This document shows positions 39,534-49,545 of a stretch of DNA of 64,000 nt, in pieces (position 1 is the stretch's first letter; every line of letters begins with the position of its first letter). The position numbers and the translations under genes were made by a program. The notes under the pieces are model-generated. The model saw only the letters and a list, made by a program, of their open reading frames with translations. It did not search any database and was not told where the DNA came from. Source of the DNA: Oscillospiraceae bacterium (lineage in GTDB: Bacteria > Bacillota > Clostridia > Oscillospirales > Acutalibacteraceae); the NCBI GenBank assembly GCA_009784445.1, contig WRBQ01000004.1:1-64000 (forward strand). The letters are read 5' to 3'.

Positions 39534-40139
39534 ATGCACATTATCGCCATTCAGCACGCGCAAAGCGAGCAACACCTCAACGGCATGATTGGCGGCAGCA
39601 CCGAATGGCCGCTTACCCCACGCGGGCGGCGGCATGCACGCAAAATCGCGCGAGCATTGCGGCGCGAACTGGGTTATCGCCCCAACTACGTGCTGTATTC
39701 CTCCGACATGCAGCGTACCGCACAAACTGCCACGCCCATCGCCAAAGCACTGGGCCTAGAGATCCAATGGCTGCCCGACTTGCGCGAGCTCAAAGTGGGC
39801 AGTGCCGCAGGCAAAAGCAAAGCTTGGCTGAAAGAAAACGAAGCCCCGCGCGAGGGTGTGCCCTTTTTGGATCACCGCCCGCTGCCCGACGCCGAAACTT
39901 GGCGCGAAATGAGCCAGCGCGTGGCGGTTGCTCTTGCGCAGATTGAAGCCGCCGGCGAAAACGCCATCGTGGTGGCACACGGCGGCAGCTTAGGGCAGTT
40001 TGTGCAGCTATTTTTGCGCATCCCGCAAGAAGGCAGCTGGCCGCATGGGCTGGCAGGCGGCGTGCATAAGCTGGAAAAACGCGAAGAAAACGGCAACACC
40101 GTCTATACCTTACACAAATTCAACGAAATTCATTTTTAG
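39534..40139 (+). CDS. Histidine phosphatase (phosphoglycerate mutase-like) family protein
   Basis: IAIQHAQSEQH (variant RHG), TPRGRRHARKIAR, SSDMQRTAQTATPIA, VVAHGGSLGQF. Confidence 0.8.
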   Translation: MHIIAIQHAQSEQHLNGMIGGSTEWPLTPRGRRHARKIARALRRELGYRPNYVLYSSDMQRTAQTATPIAKALGLEIQWLPDLRELKVGSAAGKSKAWLKENEAPREGVPFLDHRPLPDAETWREMSQRVAVALAQIEAAGENAIVVAHGGSLGQFVQLFLRIPQEGSWPHGLAGGVHKLEKREENGNTVYTLHKFNEIHF

Positions 40140-40149
40140 GAGAACCACT

Positions 40150-41148
40150 ATGATCGTCGTACTTAAGCAAGATTACATGCAAGAACAGCTGGATATGCTG
40201 CTGCACTGGCTGCAAGAACAAGGCATTGCTGTGCACCAAAACCTGGGCGAACACTCCACCGTGCTGGGCCTAATTGGCGACACCGCCGGGCTCGACACCG
40301 ACCTGATTGAAGCGCAGGATTTCGTGGAAAAAGTCCAGCGTGTGCAGGAACCGTTCAAAAAAGCCAACCGCAAATTTCACCCGATTGATAGCGTGGTGGA
40401 CGTGGGCGGCGTGAAAATTGGCGCAGGCAATTTTGCGGTGATGGCTGGCCCATGCAGCGTGGAATCACCCGAGCAAGTGAGCGAAATTGCTGCGGCGGTG
40501 AAGGCTTCGGGCGCAAGCATATTGCGCGGCGGTGCCTTCAAACCGCGCACTTCGCCCTATGATTTTCAGGGCATGGGCAACGACGGCATTGAGCTACTGC
40601 TGAAGGCCAAAGCGCAAAATGGTCTGCCCATCGTGAGCGAAATCATGAATGTGAACCACTTGCCCGCTTTCGAGCACGTGGATTGCATTCAGGTGGGCGC
40701 ACGCAACATGCAAAACTTTGAGCTGCTGAAAGAACTCGGCCGCTGCAACAAGCCCATTTTGCTCAAGCGCGGCCTGGCCAACACCATTCAAGAGTGGCTG
40801 ATGAGCGCGGAGTACATCATGGCTGGCGGCAACCAGCAAGTGATTTTGTGCGAGCGCGGCATTCGTACCTTCGAAACTGCCACGCGCAACACCTTGGATC
40901 TTTCTGCCGTGTGCGTAATCAAGGAAAAATCTCACTTGCCCATCGTGGTTGATCCCAGCCATGCCACGGGCGTGTCACGCTATGTGAAGCAACTTGCGGT
41001 GGCCGCTGCTGCCGTGGGCGCCGACGGCCTGATGATTGAAGTGCACAATAACCCCGCCAAAGCCATGTGCGACGGCCCGCAATCGCTCACGCCCGCGCAG
41101 TTTGACGATGTGATGCGCGCCGTGAACCAAGTGAGGGCAGCTGTATGA
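40150..41148 (+). CDS. aroF: 3-deoxy-7-phosphoheptulonate synthase
   Basis: [69 protein letters not shown]. Confidence 0.97.
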   Translation: MIVVLKQDYMQEQLDMLLHWLQEQGIAVHQNLGEHSTVLGLIGDTAGLDTDLIEAQDFVEKVQRVQEPFKKANRKFHPIDSVVDVGGVKIGAGNFAVMAGPCSVESPEQVSEIAAAVKASGASILRGGAFKPRTSPYDFQGMGNDGIELLLKAKAQNGLPIVSEIMNVNHLPAFEHVDCIQVGARNMQNFELLKELGRCNKPILLKRGLANTIQEWLMSAEYIMAGGNQQVILCERGIRTFETATRNTLDLSAVCVIKEKSHLPIVVDPSHATGVSRYVKQLAVAAAAVGADGLMIEVHNNPAKAMCDGPQSLTPAQFDDVMRAVNQVRAAV

Positions 41149-42722
41149 GCCGAGGTCTGTACTGCTCGAATGAAGCAGTAAGCTTGGTGGAATACTGCTC
41201 CTGCGATGACCGCGCGCTGTATGATTGCTGGTTCGACCCGGAGACAAAACAGGGCTACAATGGTTGGACGCCCGCTGCAAGTTTTGAGGAATTTCAGCAG
41301 AACAACCAACAGCGCCACGAAGATTTTGTTAACGGCGAAAGCGAAGCACTCTTGTTTGCGATGATTCAATGCAATGCCACCAGCGAAATAGTTGGCGCGG
41401 TGAGCACCGCACCGGGGACTCCGCCCGAGTTTGAGCCCGACCTCAGCATACGCATTTTTGCGCCCTACCGCAGGCAGGGTTATGGCACGTCGGCCTTCGC
41501 GTTAGCGGCAAAGTACGCAACCGAAACGCTCGGCATCGCCGAACTGCATGCCGGGGCGTATCTCGACAACATCGGCAGCAAGAAAATGCTGGTGCGCTGC
41601 GGCTTTGTGCCCCTCGCGCTTTGCCCCGCAGAAAAGCATTATCTCACAGGTGAGGATGTGTTTCAGATGGATTATATTTACAAACCCATGCAAACCGTGC
41701 ATGTGCCCCTTGGTGACCGCGCCTACGACGTGATGATTGGCAGCGGTTTGCTGTCGCAATGCGGCGCGTTGATTCGTGACGCGCTAGCACCGCAAAAAGC
41801 GTTGATTATCACCGACGAAAACGTGCAAAATTGCGGCTATGTGGACAGCGCGCTGCAAAGTTTGCAAGCTGCGGGTGTAAAGGCTGAATGCTTTACACTG
41901 CGCGCCGGTGAAGAACACAAGATCCTCGCCAGCTACGAGGGGATTTTGCAAGCTTGCACGGCGTTCGGCCTCACCGGCAGCGATATTCTCGTCGCGCTGG
42001 GCGGCGGCGTGGTGGGCGATCTCACCGGATTTGCCGCCGCAAGTTATCGTCGCGGCATCGCCTATGTGCAAATTCCCACAACGCTTTTGGCCGCTGTGGA
42101 CTCCAGCGTGGGCGGCAAAACCGGGCTGAATTTACCCACCGGCAAGAATTTGGTGGGTGCGTTTTGGCAGCCCAGTTTGGTCATTTGCGACACCGAAACC
42201 CACGCCACCCTGCCACCTGCTGAGTACGCAAACGGCGTGGCAGAGTGCATCAAGTATGGCGTGTTGTGGGACGAGAGTCTGTTTAGCGCATTAGCGCAAG
42301 GCAGCAATGTGACAACAGAGCAAATCGCTCGCTGTGTCGCGTTGAAGCGCGACGTGGTTGTCGGCGATGAACGCGACACCGGTGCACGCCGCCTGCTGAA
42401 TTTGGGGCACACACTCGGCCACGCCATTGAGCAAGCTAGCAGCTACACTATACCCCACGGCGCAGCGGTTGGCATCGGCATGGCCTTGATGTGCAAGGCT
42501 TTTTGCCCGGCGATTTACGATAACGTGTGCGCCGCACTGCATGCGAATCACCTGCCCACCCACTGTGATTTCAGCGTGACGGAGCTGTTTGAGGCACTTT
42601 CGCGCGATAAAAAACGCATGGGTGACGACATCACTATTATCGTGTCGTTGCGCATTGGGCAGTGTGAATTGCGCACTCTTTCGCTTTCAAGCTTCAAAGC
42701 GTTGCTGGAGGAAAAGCTATGA
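41145..42722 (+). CDS. aroB: GNAT acetyltransferase / 3-dehydroquinate synthase fusion
   Basis: Residues 1 to ~181 GNAT-like (IRIFAPYRRQGYGTSAFALAAKYA...AYLDNIGSKKMLVRCGF); from ~182 AroB (LVALGGGVVGDLTGFAAASYRRGI, DSSVGGKTGLN, LNLGHTLGHAIE). Confidence 0.93.
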   Translation: MSRGLYCSNEAVSLVEYCSCDDRALYDCWFDPETKQGYNGWTPAASFEEFQQNNQQRHEDFVNGESEALLFAMIQCNATSEIVGAVSTAPGTPPEFEPDLSIRIFAPYRRQGYGTSAFALAAKYATETLGIAELHAGAYLDNIGSKKMLVRCGFVPLALCPAEKHYLTGEDVFQMDYIYKPMQTVHVPLGDRAYDVMIGSGLLSQCGALIRDALAPQKALIITDENVQNCGYVDSALQSLQAAGVKAECFTLRAGEEHKILASYEGILQACTAFGLTGSDILVALGGGVVGDLTGFAAASYRRGIAYVQIPTTLLAAVDSSVGGKTGLNLPTGKNLVGAFWQPSLVICDTETHATLPPAEYANGVAECIKYGVLWDESLFSALAQGSNVTTEQIARCVALKRDVVVGDERDTGARRLLNLGHTLGHAIEQASSYTIPHGAAVGIGMALMCKAFCPAIYDNVCAALHANHLPTHCDFSVTELFEALSRDKKRMGDDITIIVSLRIGQCELRTLSLSSFKALLEEKL

Positions 42723-43840
42723 CATTAACCCTGCATCCCGCGAAACTACAGGGCGAAATCGCCGCCATGCCGTCGAAATCCGACCTGCATCGGCTGATGA
42801 TTGCCGCCTGGCTGGCCGGGCAAGACATCACCACTTTGCCCATTATTTCCGACGACATTGCCGCCACGCGTGACTGCCTGCTGGCTGGCAACGGTGTGCT
42901 CAACTGCCGCGAAAGTGGCTCTACACTGCGGTTTTTGCTGCCTGTGATGGCAGCCATCGGCGGCACATTCACCTTCACCGGCGAGGGCCGCTTGCCCGAA
43001 CGTCCGCTTGAACCACTGCTGACTTTACTGCGCCAACACGGCATTACGATAACAAGCGAAACGCTGCCGCTGACCATCAGCGGGCAGCTGCAACCCGGCA
43101 CATTCACCCTGCCTGGCAACATCAGCTCGCAGTATATCACAGGGCTGCTGTTTGCGCTGCCGCTGCTGCCCGGCGACAGTGAGATTGTCCTCACATCGCC
43201 GCTAGAGTCCGCAGGTTATGTGGACATGACGGTGCGCACACTAGAAAAGTTTGGCGTTTTCGTTGAACCAAGCCAAATTGGTTGGTTCATTCCAAGCACT
43301 CAACGTTACAAGCCTGCCACATCGTTCGCTCCCGAAGGCGATTGGTCTAACGCAGCGTTTTGGCTGGCGGCAGGCGTAAACATTGTAGAACTTGACAAAA
43401 ATTCCGCCCAGCCAGACCGAGAAATCATGCAATTGCTATCTTCTTGCGACCCCATGAACGCCGCACGATGCCCTGACCTCGTGCCGATCATGGCGATTTA
43501 CGCCGCGGTGCACTGCCCGCACTACGAAATTCGCAACGCCGCGCGGCTTCGCATCAAAGAAAGCGACCGCTTGGCGGCCATGCTCACCAATCTTGAGTTG
43601 CTTGGCGCAGACGTTGCGCCCTTGGGCGACGACGGCATGACCATCCGCGGTGCAAAACCATTGCCTGGCGGCGCAACGATAAACAGCTTTGGCGACCATC
43701 GCATTGCCATGGCCATGGCGATTGCCGCGCTGCATTGCCAACAGCCCATCACACTGACCAACGCGGAGGTTGTGGCGAAATCCTACCCCGACTTTTGGGC
43801 AGATTACAAGCGATTAGGAGGGATTGCGCATGGCCTCTAG
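42719..43840 (+). CDS. aroA: 3-phosphoshikimate 1-carboxyvinyltransferase (EPSP synthase)
   Basis: MPSKSDLHRLMIAAWLAG, ESGSTLRFLLPV, RIKESDRLAAM, GDHRIAMAMAIAAL. Confidence 0.96.
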   Translation: MTLTLHPAKLQGEIAAMPSKSDLHRLMIAAWLAGQDITTLPIISDDIAATRDCLLAGNGVLNCRESGSTLRFLLPVMAAIGGTFTFTGEGRLPERPLEPLLTLLRQHGITITSETLPLTISGQLQPGTFTLPGNISSQYITGLLFALPLLPGDSEIVLTSPLESAGYVDMTVRTLEKFGVFVEPSQIGWFIPSTQRYKPATSFAPEGDWSNAAFWLAAGVNIVELDKNSAQPDREIMQLLSSCDPMNAARCPDLVPIMAIYAAVHCPHYEIRNAARLRIKESDRLAAMLTNLELLGADVAPLGDDGMTIRGAKPLPGGATINSFGDHRIAMAMAIAALHCQQPITLTNAEVVAKSYPDFWADYKRLGGIAHGL

Positions 43841-44798
43841 CTTTGGTGAACGCGTGAAAATCACCGTGTTTGGGCAGTCGCACTCGTCTGCCATTGGCGC
43901 AGTGATTGACGGCCTGCCTGCGGGCGAAAGCCTTGATATGCAAGCGATTTCTGCCTTCATGGCACGCCGCGCACCCGGCCGTAACCCCGGCGATACCGCC
44001 CGCCGCGAGCCCGATATTCCTCGCATTCTCAGCGGCCTAGTGAACAACACCACCTGCGGCGCGCCCCTGTGCGCCATCATCGAAAACACCGATACCCGCT
44101 CGCAGGATTATGATGCTCTGCGCAATATTCCGCGCCCGGGGCACGCCGATTTCCCCATCCACGTCAAACACAACGGCCACGCCGATAAACGCGGCGGCGG
44201 GCACACCTCCGGGCGGTTGACTGCTCCACTTTGTTTTGCCGGTGCTGTTTGTGCACAAATTTTGGCGAAACATGGCATCGGAATTTGTGCAACCATCACA
44301 AAAATCGGCGACATCGAAGCCGCAAAAGCCGCAGGCGACTCCGTTGGCGGCATCATCGAATGTACCGCAACCGGTCTGCCGACAGGCTTGGGAGAACCCA
44401 TGTTTGACGGCGTGGAAAACCGACTAGCCGCTGCGTTGTTTGGCATTCCTGCCGTGCGCGGCGTGGAATTTGGCGCAGGATTTGCCGCGGCGGCTACGCA
44501 AGGTTCACAAAATAATGACGCATATTTTGTGCAAGATGGCGAAATTCGCAGCCGCACAAACCATCACGGCGGCGTGCTGGGCGGGCTGACCACCGGCATG
44601 CCTTTAGTTTTGCGTGTGGCCATCAAGCCAACGCCGTCGATATCACTGCCGCAGGAAAGCGTGAACTTAGCCACAGGCGAAAGCGAAGAATTGCGCATCA
44701 GCGGGCGGCACGACGCCTGCATTGTGCCCCGCGCCGTGCCGGTGGTGGAGGCCGTTGTGGCCTGCGTACTGCTGGATTTCATGGAGGTTGCACGATGA
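43830..44798 (+). CDS. aroC: Chorismate synthase
   Basis: FGERVKITVFGQSHSSAIGAVIDGLPAGE, GGGHTSGRLTAPLCFAGAV, HHGGVLGGLTTGMPL. Confidence 0.97.
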   Translation: MASSFGERVKITVFGQSHSSAIGAVIDGLPAGESLDMQAISAFMARRAPGRNPGDTARREPDIPRILSGLVNNTTCGAPLCAIIENTDTRSQDYDALRNIPRPGHADFPIHVKHNGHADKRGGGHTSGRLTAPLCFAGAVCAQILAKHGIGICATITKIGDIEAAKAAGDSVGGIIECTATGLPTGLGEPMFDGVENRLAAALFGIPAVRGVEFGAGFAAAATQGSQNNDAYFVQDGEIRSRTNHHGGVLGGLTTGMPLVLRVAIKPTPSISLPQESVNLATGESEELRISGRHDACIVPRAVPVVEAVVACVLLDFMEVAR

Positions 44799-45529
44799 GC
44801 AACACTTATGATACCGCCGCAAATTTCTACGATTTAGGCTATCAATATCAGGGCGATGTGCCGTTTTTCCAGCGTTATGCACAAAACGGGCCTGTGCTCG
44901 AGCTCGCCTGCGGCACCGGGCGCGCGAGCATCCCCCTCGCCGAAAGCGGCTTGCGCGTGCATGGGCTAGATTTATCGCCAAGCATGCTGCAAGCGTTTCG
45001 CGCAAAGCTGACGAAGCTGCCCGAAGACGTCCGGCAACGCATCACCATCACGCAGGGTAACATGGCAAGCTTCGATCTGGGCGAGAAATTTCCGCTGATT
45101 ATCATCCCCTGCCGCGCGTTTCAGGCGCTGACGGAGGACGCGGATATCACAGGCTGTTTGCAAGCCGCGAAGAATCATCTTGCAAAAGATGGGCGTTTCA
45201 TCGTCAACTGCTTTGTGCCGAAAAAGCGCATGCGGCACTGGTGCTACCCCGTGCGAATCGACTGGCAGCGCGATGGCGTGACCTGCAAAAGCCTTGGCGA
45301 GCGCGTTGACACAAAGCGGCAGATTATCTATGTGGTGATGATCTATGAACACGGCGAAAACCAGCGCATTGAAGAGCCACTTGAGCTTAGATATTACTAC
45401 CCAAGGCAGCTGCGCAAACTCTTGCGTGATGCAGGTTTTCGCATTGTTGAACGGTACGGCGATTACGACGACGGAAAGATAAAACGCCATGGTGGCGAGC
45501 AAATTTATGTATGTGAGGTAGCCCAATGA
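44795..45529 (+). CDS. Class I SAM-dependent methyltransferase
   Basis: VLELACGTGRASIPLAESGLRVHGLDLSPSML; inside aro operon. Confidence 0.88.
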   Translation: MSNTYDTAANFYDLGYQYQGDVPFFQRYAQNGPVLELACGTGRASIPLAESGLRVHGLDLSPSMLQAFRAKLTKLPEDVRQRITITQGNMASFDLGEKFPLIIIPCRAFQALTEDADITGCLQAAKNHLAKDGRFIVNCFVPKKRMRHWCYPVRIDWQRDGVTCKSLGERVDTKRQIIYVVMIYEHGENQRIEEPLELRYYYPRQLRKLLRDAGFRIVERYGDYDDGKIKRHGGEQIYVCEVAQ

Positions 45530-46719
45530 ACTTAGAGAATTTACGCGCAGAAATTGACCGCGTGGACGACGCCCTTGCCCCTCTGCTGGCACAGCGCATG
45601 GAGCTTGCATCGCAGGTGGCGCAGGCAAAAATGGCCAACGACGAGCAAGTGCACCACCCTGCGCGCGAGCAAGAAGTGTTACAGCGCATTTGCAAGAACG
45701 CACCTGATCACTTGCAACAACCGCTCAACATGATTTATCGCACGGTGTTTTTGGCCAACCGTGCACGCCAACATCGGCTGATGGTTGAGGCCGAAGAAAC
45801 CTCGCCGTTGCGCCAGCAATTGACAGCGGCACTTGAGCGCGGGCAAGGTAACCCATGGCCGGTGGGTGCAAGCGTGGCCTGCCAAGGCGTGGAGGGCGCG
45901 TTTTCGCACATTGCTGCGCGAAACATGTTTGACCAACCGCGCATTCTCAGCATGCACGAGTTCGAGATGGTTTTCCGCGCCGTGGAGCAAGGTCTATGCA
46001 ACTTCGGTGTGCTGCCCATTGAAAACACAACGTATGGCAGCGTCATGCGCGTTTACGACCTGCTGCGCAAGCACAAGTGCTCCATCGTGCGCGCCATTCG
46101 CCTGCCGATTCGCCACTGTTTGCTCAGCAATGAGCGCTTCCTCAAAGATATCACCGAGATTTGGTCGCACGAGCAAGCCTTGCGCCAGTGCGACAGCTTC
46201 ATTCAAAAGCTTGGCGACCGCGTCACCACCCACGTGTGCGACAACACCGCCATTGCCGCCAAGCGCGCCGCGCAAGAAGATAAACCCGGCGTGGCCGTCA
46301 TCTCCAGCGAAGAATGCGCCGATCTTTACGGTCTCAATGTGCTCAAGCAAGAAATCCAGGATCGCAGCGACAACCAAACCCGCTTCATCTGCATCACCAA
46401 GCAAGCCATGATTCCTCCGTGTGCCAACAAAAGCAGCGTGCTCATTTCACTGCCGCACCATGCAGGCACACTGGCCGAGATTCTGCAACTGCTTGCCAGC
46501 ATGGAAATCAATCTCACCAAGCTAACAAACCTGCCCGTGCTGGGCAACGCGCTTGATGCCGTGTTTTACTTGGACTTGGAGTGCGACGCCACCTCGCCCA
46601 ACTATCCCATCATGATTGAAAAACTCGCGCGGCACTGCGAAACCCTAGATGTGTTGGGCAGCTATGAGGAGATTACAACGCCTTGCAACGAGAGGACTGA
46701 ACCATGCAGTTTGGCTTAA
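45526..46719 (+). CDS. pheA: Bifunctional chorismate mutase / prephenate dehydratase
   Basis: N-terminal CM (LRAEIDRVDDALAPLLAQRMELASQVAQAK), PDT (VACQGVEGAFSHIAA, LPIENTTYGSVMRVYDLL), C-terminal ACT domain. Confidence 0.95.
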   Translation: MNLENLRAEIDRVDDALAPLLAQRMELASQVAQAKMANDEQVHHPAREQEVLQRICKNAPDHLQQPLNMIYRTVFLANRARQHRLMVEAEETSPLRQQLTAALERGQGNPWPVGASVACQGVEGAFSHIAARNMFDQPRILSMHEFEMVFRAVEQGLCNFGVLPIENTTYGSVMRVYDLLRKHKCSIVRAIRLPIRHCLLSNERFLKDITEIWSHEQALRQCDSFIQKLGDRVTTHVCDNTAIAAKRAAQEDKPGVAVISSEECADLYGLNVLKQEIQDRSDNQTRFICITKQAMIPPCANKSSVLISLPHHAGTLAEILQLLASMEINLTKLTNLPVLGNALDAVFYLDLECDATSPNYPIMIEKLARHCETLDVLGSYEEITTPCNERTEPCSLA

Positions 46720-47921
46720 TTGGAAGGCATTTGGGCCACAGCTATTCCCCCGAAATTCACAAACGCCTGCACGGGCATGATTATCAACTTGTGCCCATGG
46801 AGCCGCAGCAACTACCGGCCTTTTTTGCGCGGCGCGATTTTGCGGGCATCAATGTCACCATTCCCTACAAAGTCGAGGCGTTCCATGCTTGCGATGCACT
46901 GGGCGAAACCGCCCGTCGCGCAGGCTGCGTGAACACCATCGTCAAGCGCCCCGACGGCACGCTGTTTGGTGACAACACCGACCTTGCAGGCTTTCAGTTC
47001 ATGCTGCGCCGTGCGGGCATTGATCTCACCGGCAAGCATGTGCTGATTTTAGGCGCAGGCGGTGCTTCGCAAACCGTGCAGCTGGCCTGCGCAGACGCCC
47101 AAGCAGCAAGTGTCACCATTGCCGACAAAGACGACAGCAAGCATTGCCCGCAGGCCGAAGTTCTCATCAATACCTCGCCTGTGGGCATGTATCCGCATGC
47201 GGACAACACCCCCGTGGACCTGCGTGACTACCCTAACTTGCGCGCCGTGGCCGACCTCATTTACAACCCCTCACGCACGCGCCTTCTTCAGCAAGCTGAA
47301 AAACTGGGGTTAGTATGCATCAACGGCCTAAGCATGCTGGTGGCGCAAGCCGCCGCCGCCGCTGAGCTATTTTTGCAGCAGAAAATCGCCGACGAACATG
47401 CCGCACAGGTGCTGCATTCGCTCAACGCCGACCTGCAAAACTGGGTGCTGGTGGGCATGCCCGGCTGCGGAAAATCCACTATTGGGCTTGATCTTGCACA
47501 GCGCAGCGGCCGCAGTTTTGTAGACATTGACCATGAAATAGCGCAGCGCACCGGCACAACCCCTGCCGATATCATCCGGCAACAAGGCGAACCCGCCTTT
47601 CGTGACATCGAAAGCCAGGTGATCACAGACCTCAGCGCGCAAACCGGTTTGGTCATCGCCACCGGCGGCGGTGCCGTGCTGCGTGAAAGCAACCGTCAAG
47701 CCCTGCGGCAAAACGCCCGCGTGTTGTGGATTCAACGCGCCAACGCCAATCTCGCCCGTGACGGCCGCCCACTTTCGGTTGACCTAGATGATTTATATCG
47801 CACACGCGAGCCCGCCTACCAAGATGCCGCCGACGTGGCAATCACCCACAACGAAGACTGGGACGCCGTCAAACAAGCCGCTTGGGCTGCATTTTTGTCG
47901 CCTTGCTGTGCTTTACGATAG
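46704..47921 (+). CDS. aroE-aroK: Shikimate dehydrogenase / shikimate kinase fusion
   Basis: AroE: LIGRHLGHSYSPEIHK, NVTIPYK, GDNTD, LGAGGASQT; AroK: VLVGMPGCGKSTIGLDLAQRSGRSFVDIDHEI, GGGAVLRESNRQAL. Confidence 0.95.
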   Translation: MQFGLIGRHLGHSYSPEIHKRLHGHDYQLVPMEPQQLPAFFARRDFAGINVTIPYKVEAFHACDALGETARRAGCVNTIVKRPDGTLFGDNTDLAGFQFMLRRAGIDLTGKHVLILGAGGASQTVQLACADAQAASVTIADKDDSKHCPQAEVLINTSPVGMYPHADNTPVDLRDYPNLRAVADLIYNPSRTRLLQQAEKLGLVCINGLSMLVAQAAAAAELFLQQKIADEHAAQVLHSLNADLQNWVLVGMPGCGKSTIGLDLAQRSGRSFVDIDHEIAQRTGTTPADIIRQQGEPAFRDIESQVITDLSAQTGLVIATGGGAVLRESNRQALRQNARVLWIQRANANLARDGRPLSVDLDDLYRTREPAYQDAADVAITHNEDWDAVKQAAWAAFLSPCCALR

Positions 47922-47936
47922 GCACTGCAAACTAAC

Positions 47937-47972
47937 AAAAAGCAACCCCCAATTCACTGAGGGTTGTTTTTA
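47937..47972. terminator. Terminator at the end of the aro operon
   Basis: AAAAGCAACCC...GGGTTGTTTTTA. Confidence 0.7.
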
Positions 47973-47984
47973 TTTGCGGTTTCG

Positions 47985-48254
47985 TTACTCGCCTTCCACC
48001 TGCTGGCCAACAATGCGATCCAGATTTTCCACACAGTTGCGGCAGATTTTGTAGCCGTTGTACTCAATCATGCCATCTGCGTTGTCGCAAAACGTGCAGG
48101 CAGGAATGTGCTTGCGCAGCACAATGCGGTCGCCTTCCATCGAAATTTCGAGGGAGTCTTCTTTGTCGTTCACTTTCAGCATGCGGCGGTATTCTTTGGG
48201 GATAACAATGCGCCCCACCTCGTCGATTCCGCGAATAATACCTGTTACTCTCAT
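47985..48254 (-). CDS. AbrB/SpoVT-family transcriptional regulator with C-terminal Cys4 motif
   Basis: MRVTGIIRGIDEVGRIVIPKEYRRMLKV; CTFCDNADGMIEYNGYKICRNC. Confidence 0.92.
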   Translation of the reverse strand: MRVTGIIRGIDEVGRIVIPKEYRRMLKVNDKEDSLEISMEGDRIVLRKHIPACTFCDNADGMIEYNGYKICRNCVENLDRIVGQQVEGE

Positions 48255-48456
48255 GTTTTTTCCTCTTTTCTTGCAGTGGCCCAAAAATTCCCTTGGTTGT
48301 TGCACCCATTATATCACATTTTCCGACATTTTTCAAGCCCCTAACTCGCCAAAATTCGACATGATTTTCCATTTCCATTTTGTGCAATTTTCACAAATTG
48401 AAGTGTCACGCATTATCTCGGGAAAGCGATTTGAGAAAAAATTTACACTTTCTCCC

Positions 48457-48485
48457 TTGACAATTTCTTAGAAAAATGGTATACT
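48457..48485 (+). promoter_or_regulatory. Promoter of phoH
   Basis: TTGACA, 17-nt spacer, TATACT. Confidence 0.7.
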
Positions 48486-48516
48486 TATATAAAATCCATT
48501 TGATTTTTTGGCAAAT

Positions 48517-49545
48517 ATGAACGAAATATTTCCAACGGAGGACAAACCCATCGAAGAGCGCGTCATTCCTATTGATCGCATGGAGCACATTGTGCAGCTG
48601 TTTGGCAGCTTGGACGAAAATGTCAAGCTGCTGCAATCGCATTATGGCGTCAGCATTGTTTATCGCGGCACCGAGGTGAAGCTCAGCGGCGAGCCCGAGG
48701 CTTGCGCCCGCGCCGCCCGCGCCGTTGATGCCCTCCTCGCAGTGCTAAGCCGCGGCGAGCAGCTAAGCGACCACACCCTGCGCTACGTCATCTCCATGAT
48801 GGACGAAGACGAGGATCTGAGCAAGAAACTCGCCGCCATGACCGACGGCAGCATTGGCATCACCGCTCGCGGCAAGCCGCTTAAGCCCAAAACGCTCGGC
48901 CAGAAGAAGTATATCGACGCCATCAAGCAAAACACCATCACTTTGGGTGTGGGGCCCGCCGGCACCGGCAAAACGTATCTTGCGGTGGCCATGGCGGTGA
49001 GTGCGTTTCGCGCCAAGGAGGTCAACCGCATCATCCTCACGCGCCCTGCGGTGGAGGCTGGCGAAAAGCTGGGCTTTTTGCCCGGCGACATGCAACAAAA
49101 AGTTGACCCCTACTTGCGTCCGCTATATGACGCACTGTTCGACATGTTTGGTGCGGAGCAATTCGCTCGCCAGCAAGAACGCGGTGCCATCGAAGTTGCT
49201 CCCTTGGCCTACATGCGCGGCCGCACGCTTGACGACAGCTTCATCATCCTAGACGAAGCACAGAACACCACCATTGAACAAATGAAGATGTTCCTCACGC
49301 GGCTGGGACAAAACTCAAAGATTATCGTCACCGGCGACATCACGCAAATTGACCTGCCGGACGACAAGCCTTCAGGGCTAGTCAACGCCACCACCGTGCT
49401 CAAAGGCGTGGAAGACATCGCCATCGTCAAATTCACCGAACGTGATGTGGTGCGCCACAAGTTGGTGCAATCCATCATCAAGGCATATGAGAAACAGGAG
49501 ATGCGCAAAAATTCGTCCAAAAAGAAACCAGGGAGCACATCATGA
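48517..49545 (+). CDS. phoH: PhoH family ATPase
   Basis: LGVGPAGTGKTYLAVAMAVSAFRAKEVNRIILTRPAVEAGEKLGFLPGD, FIILDEAQNTT. Confidence 0.93.
   Translation: MNEIFPTEDKPIEERVIPIDRMEHIVQLFGSLDENVKLLQSHYGVSIVYRGTEVKLSGEPEACARAARAVDALLAVLSRGEQLSDHTLRYVISMMDEDEDLSKKLAAMTDGSIGITARGKPLKPKTLGQKKYIDAIKQNTITLGVGPAGTGKTYLAVAMAVSAFRAKEVNRIILTRPAVEAGEKLGFLPGDMQQKVDPYLRPLYDALFDMFGAEQFARQQERGAIEVAPLAYMRGRTLDDSFIILDEAQNTTIEQMKMFLTRLGQNSKIIVTGDITQIDLPDDKPSGLVNATTVLKGVEDIAIVKFTERDVVRHKLVQSIIKAYEKQEMRKNSSKKKPGSTS

Noticed and set aside
44972-45703. 243-aa minus-strand ORF
   Set aside because: Antisense across two overlapping aro-operon genes; no domain signal.
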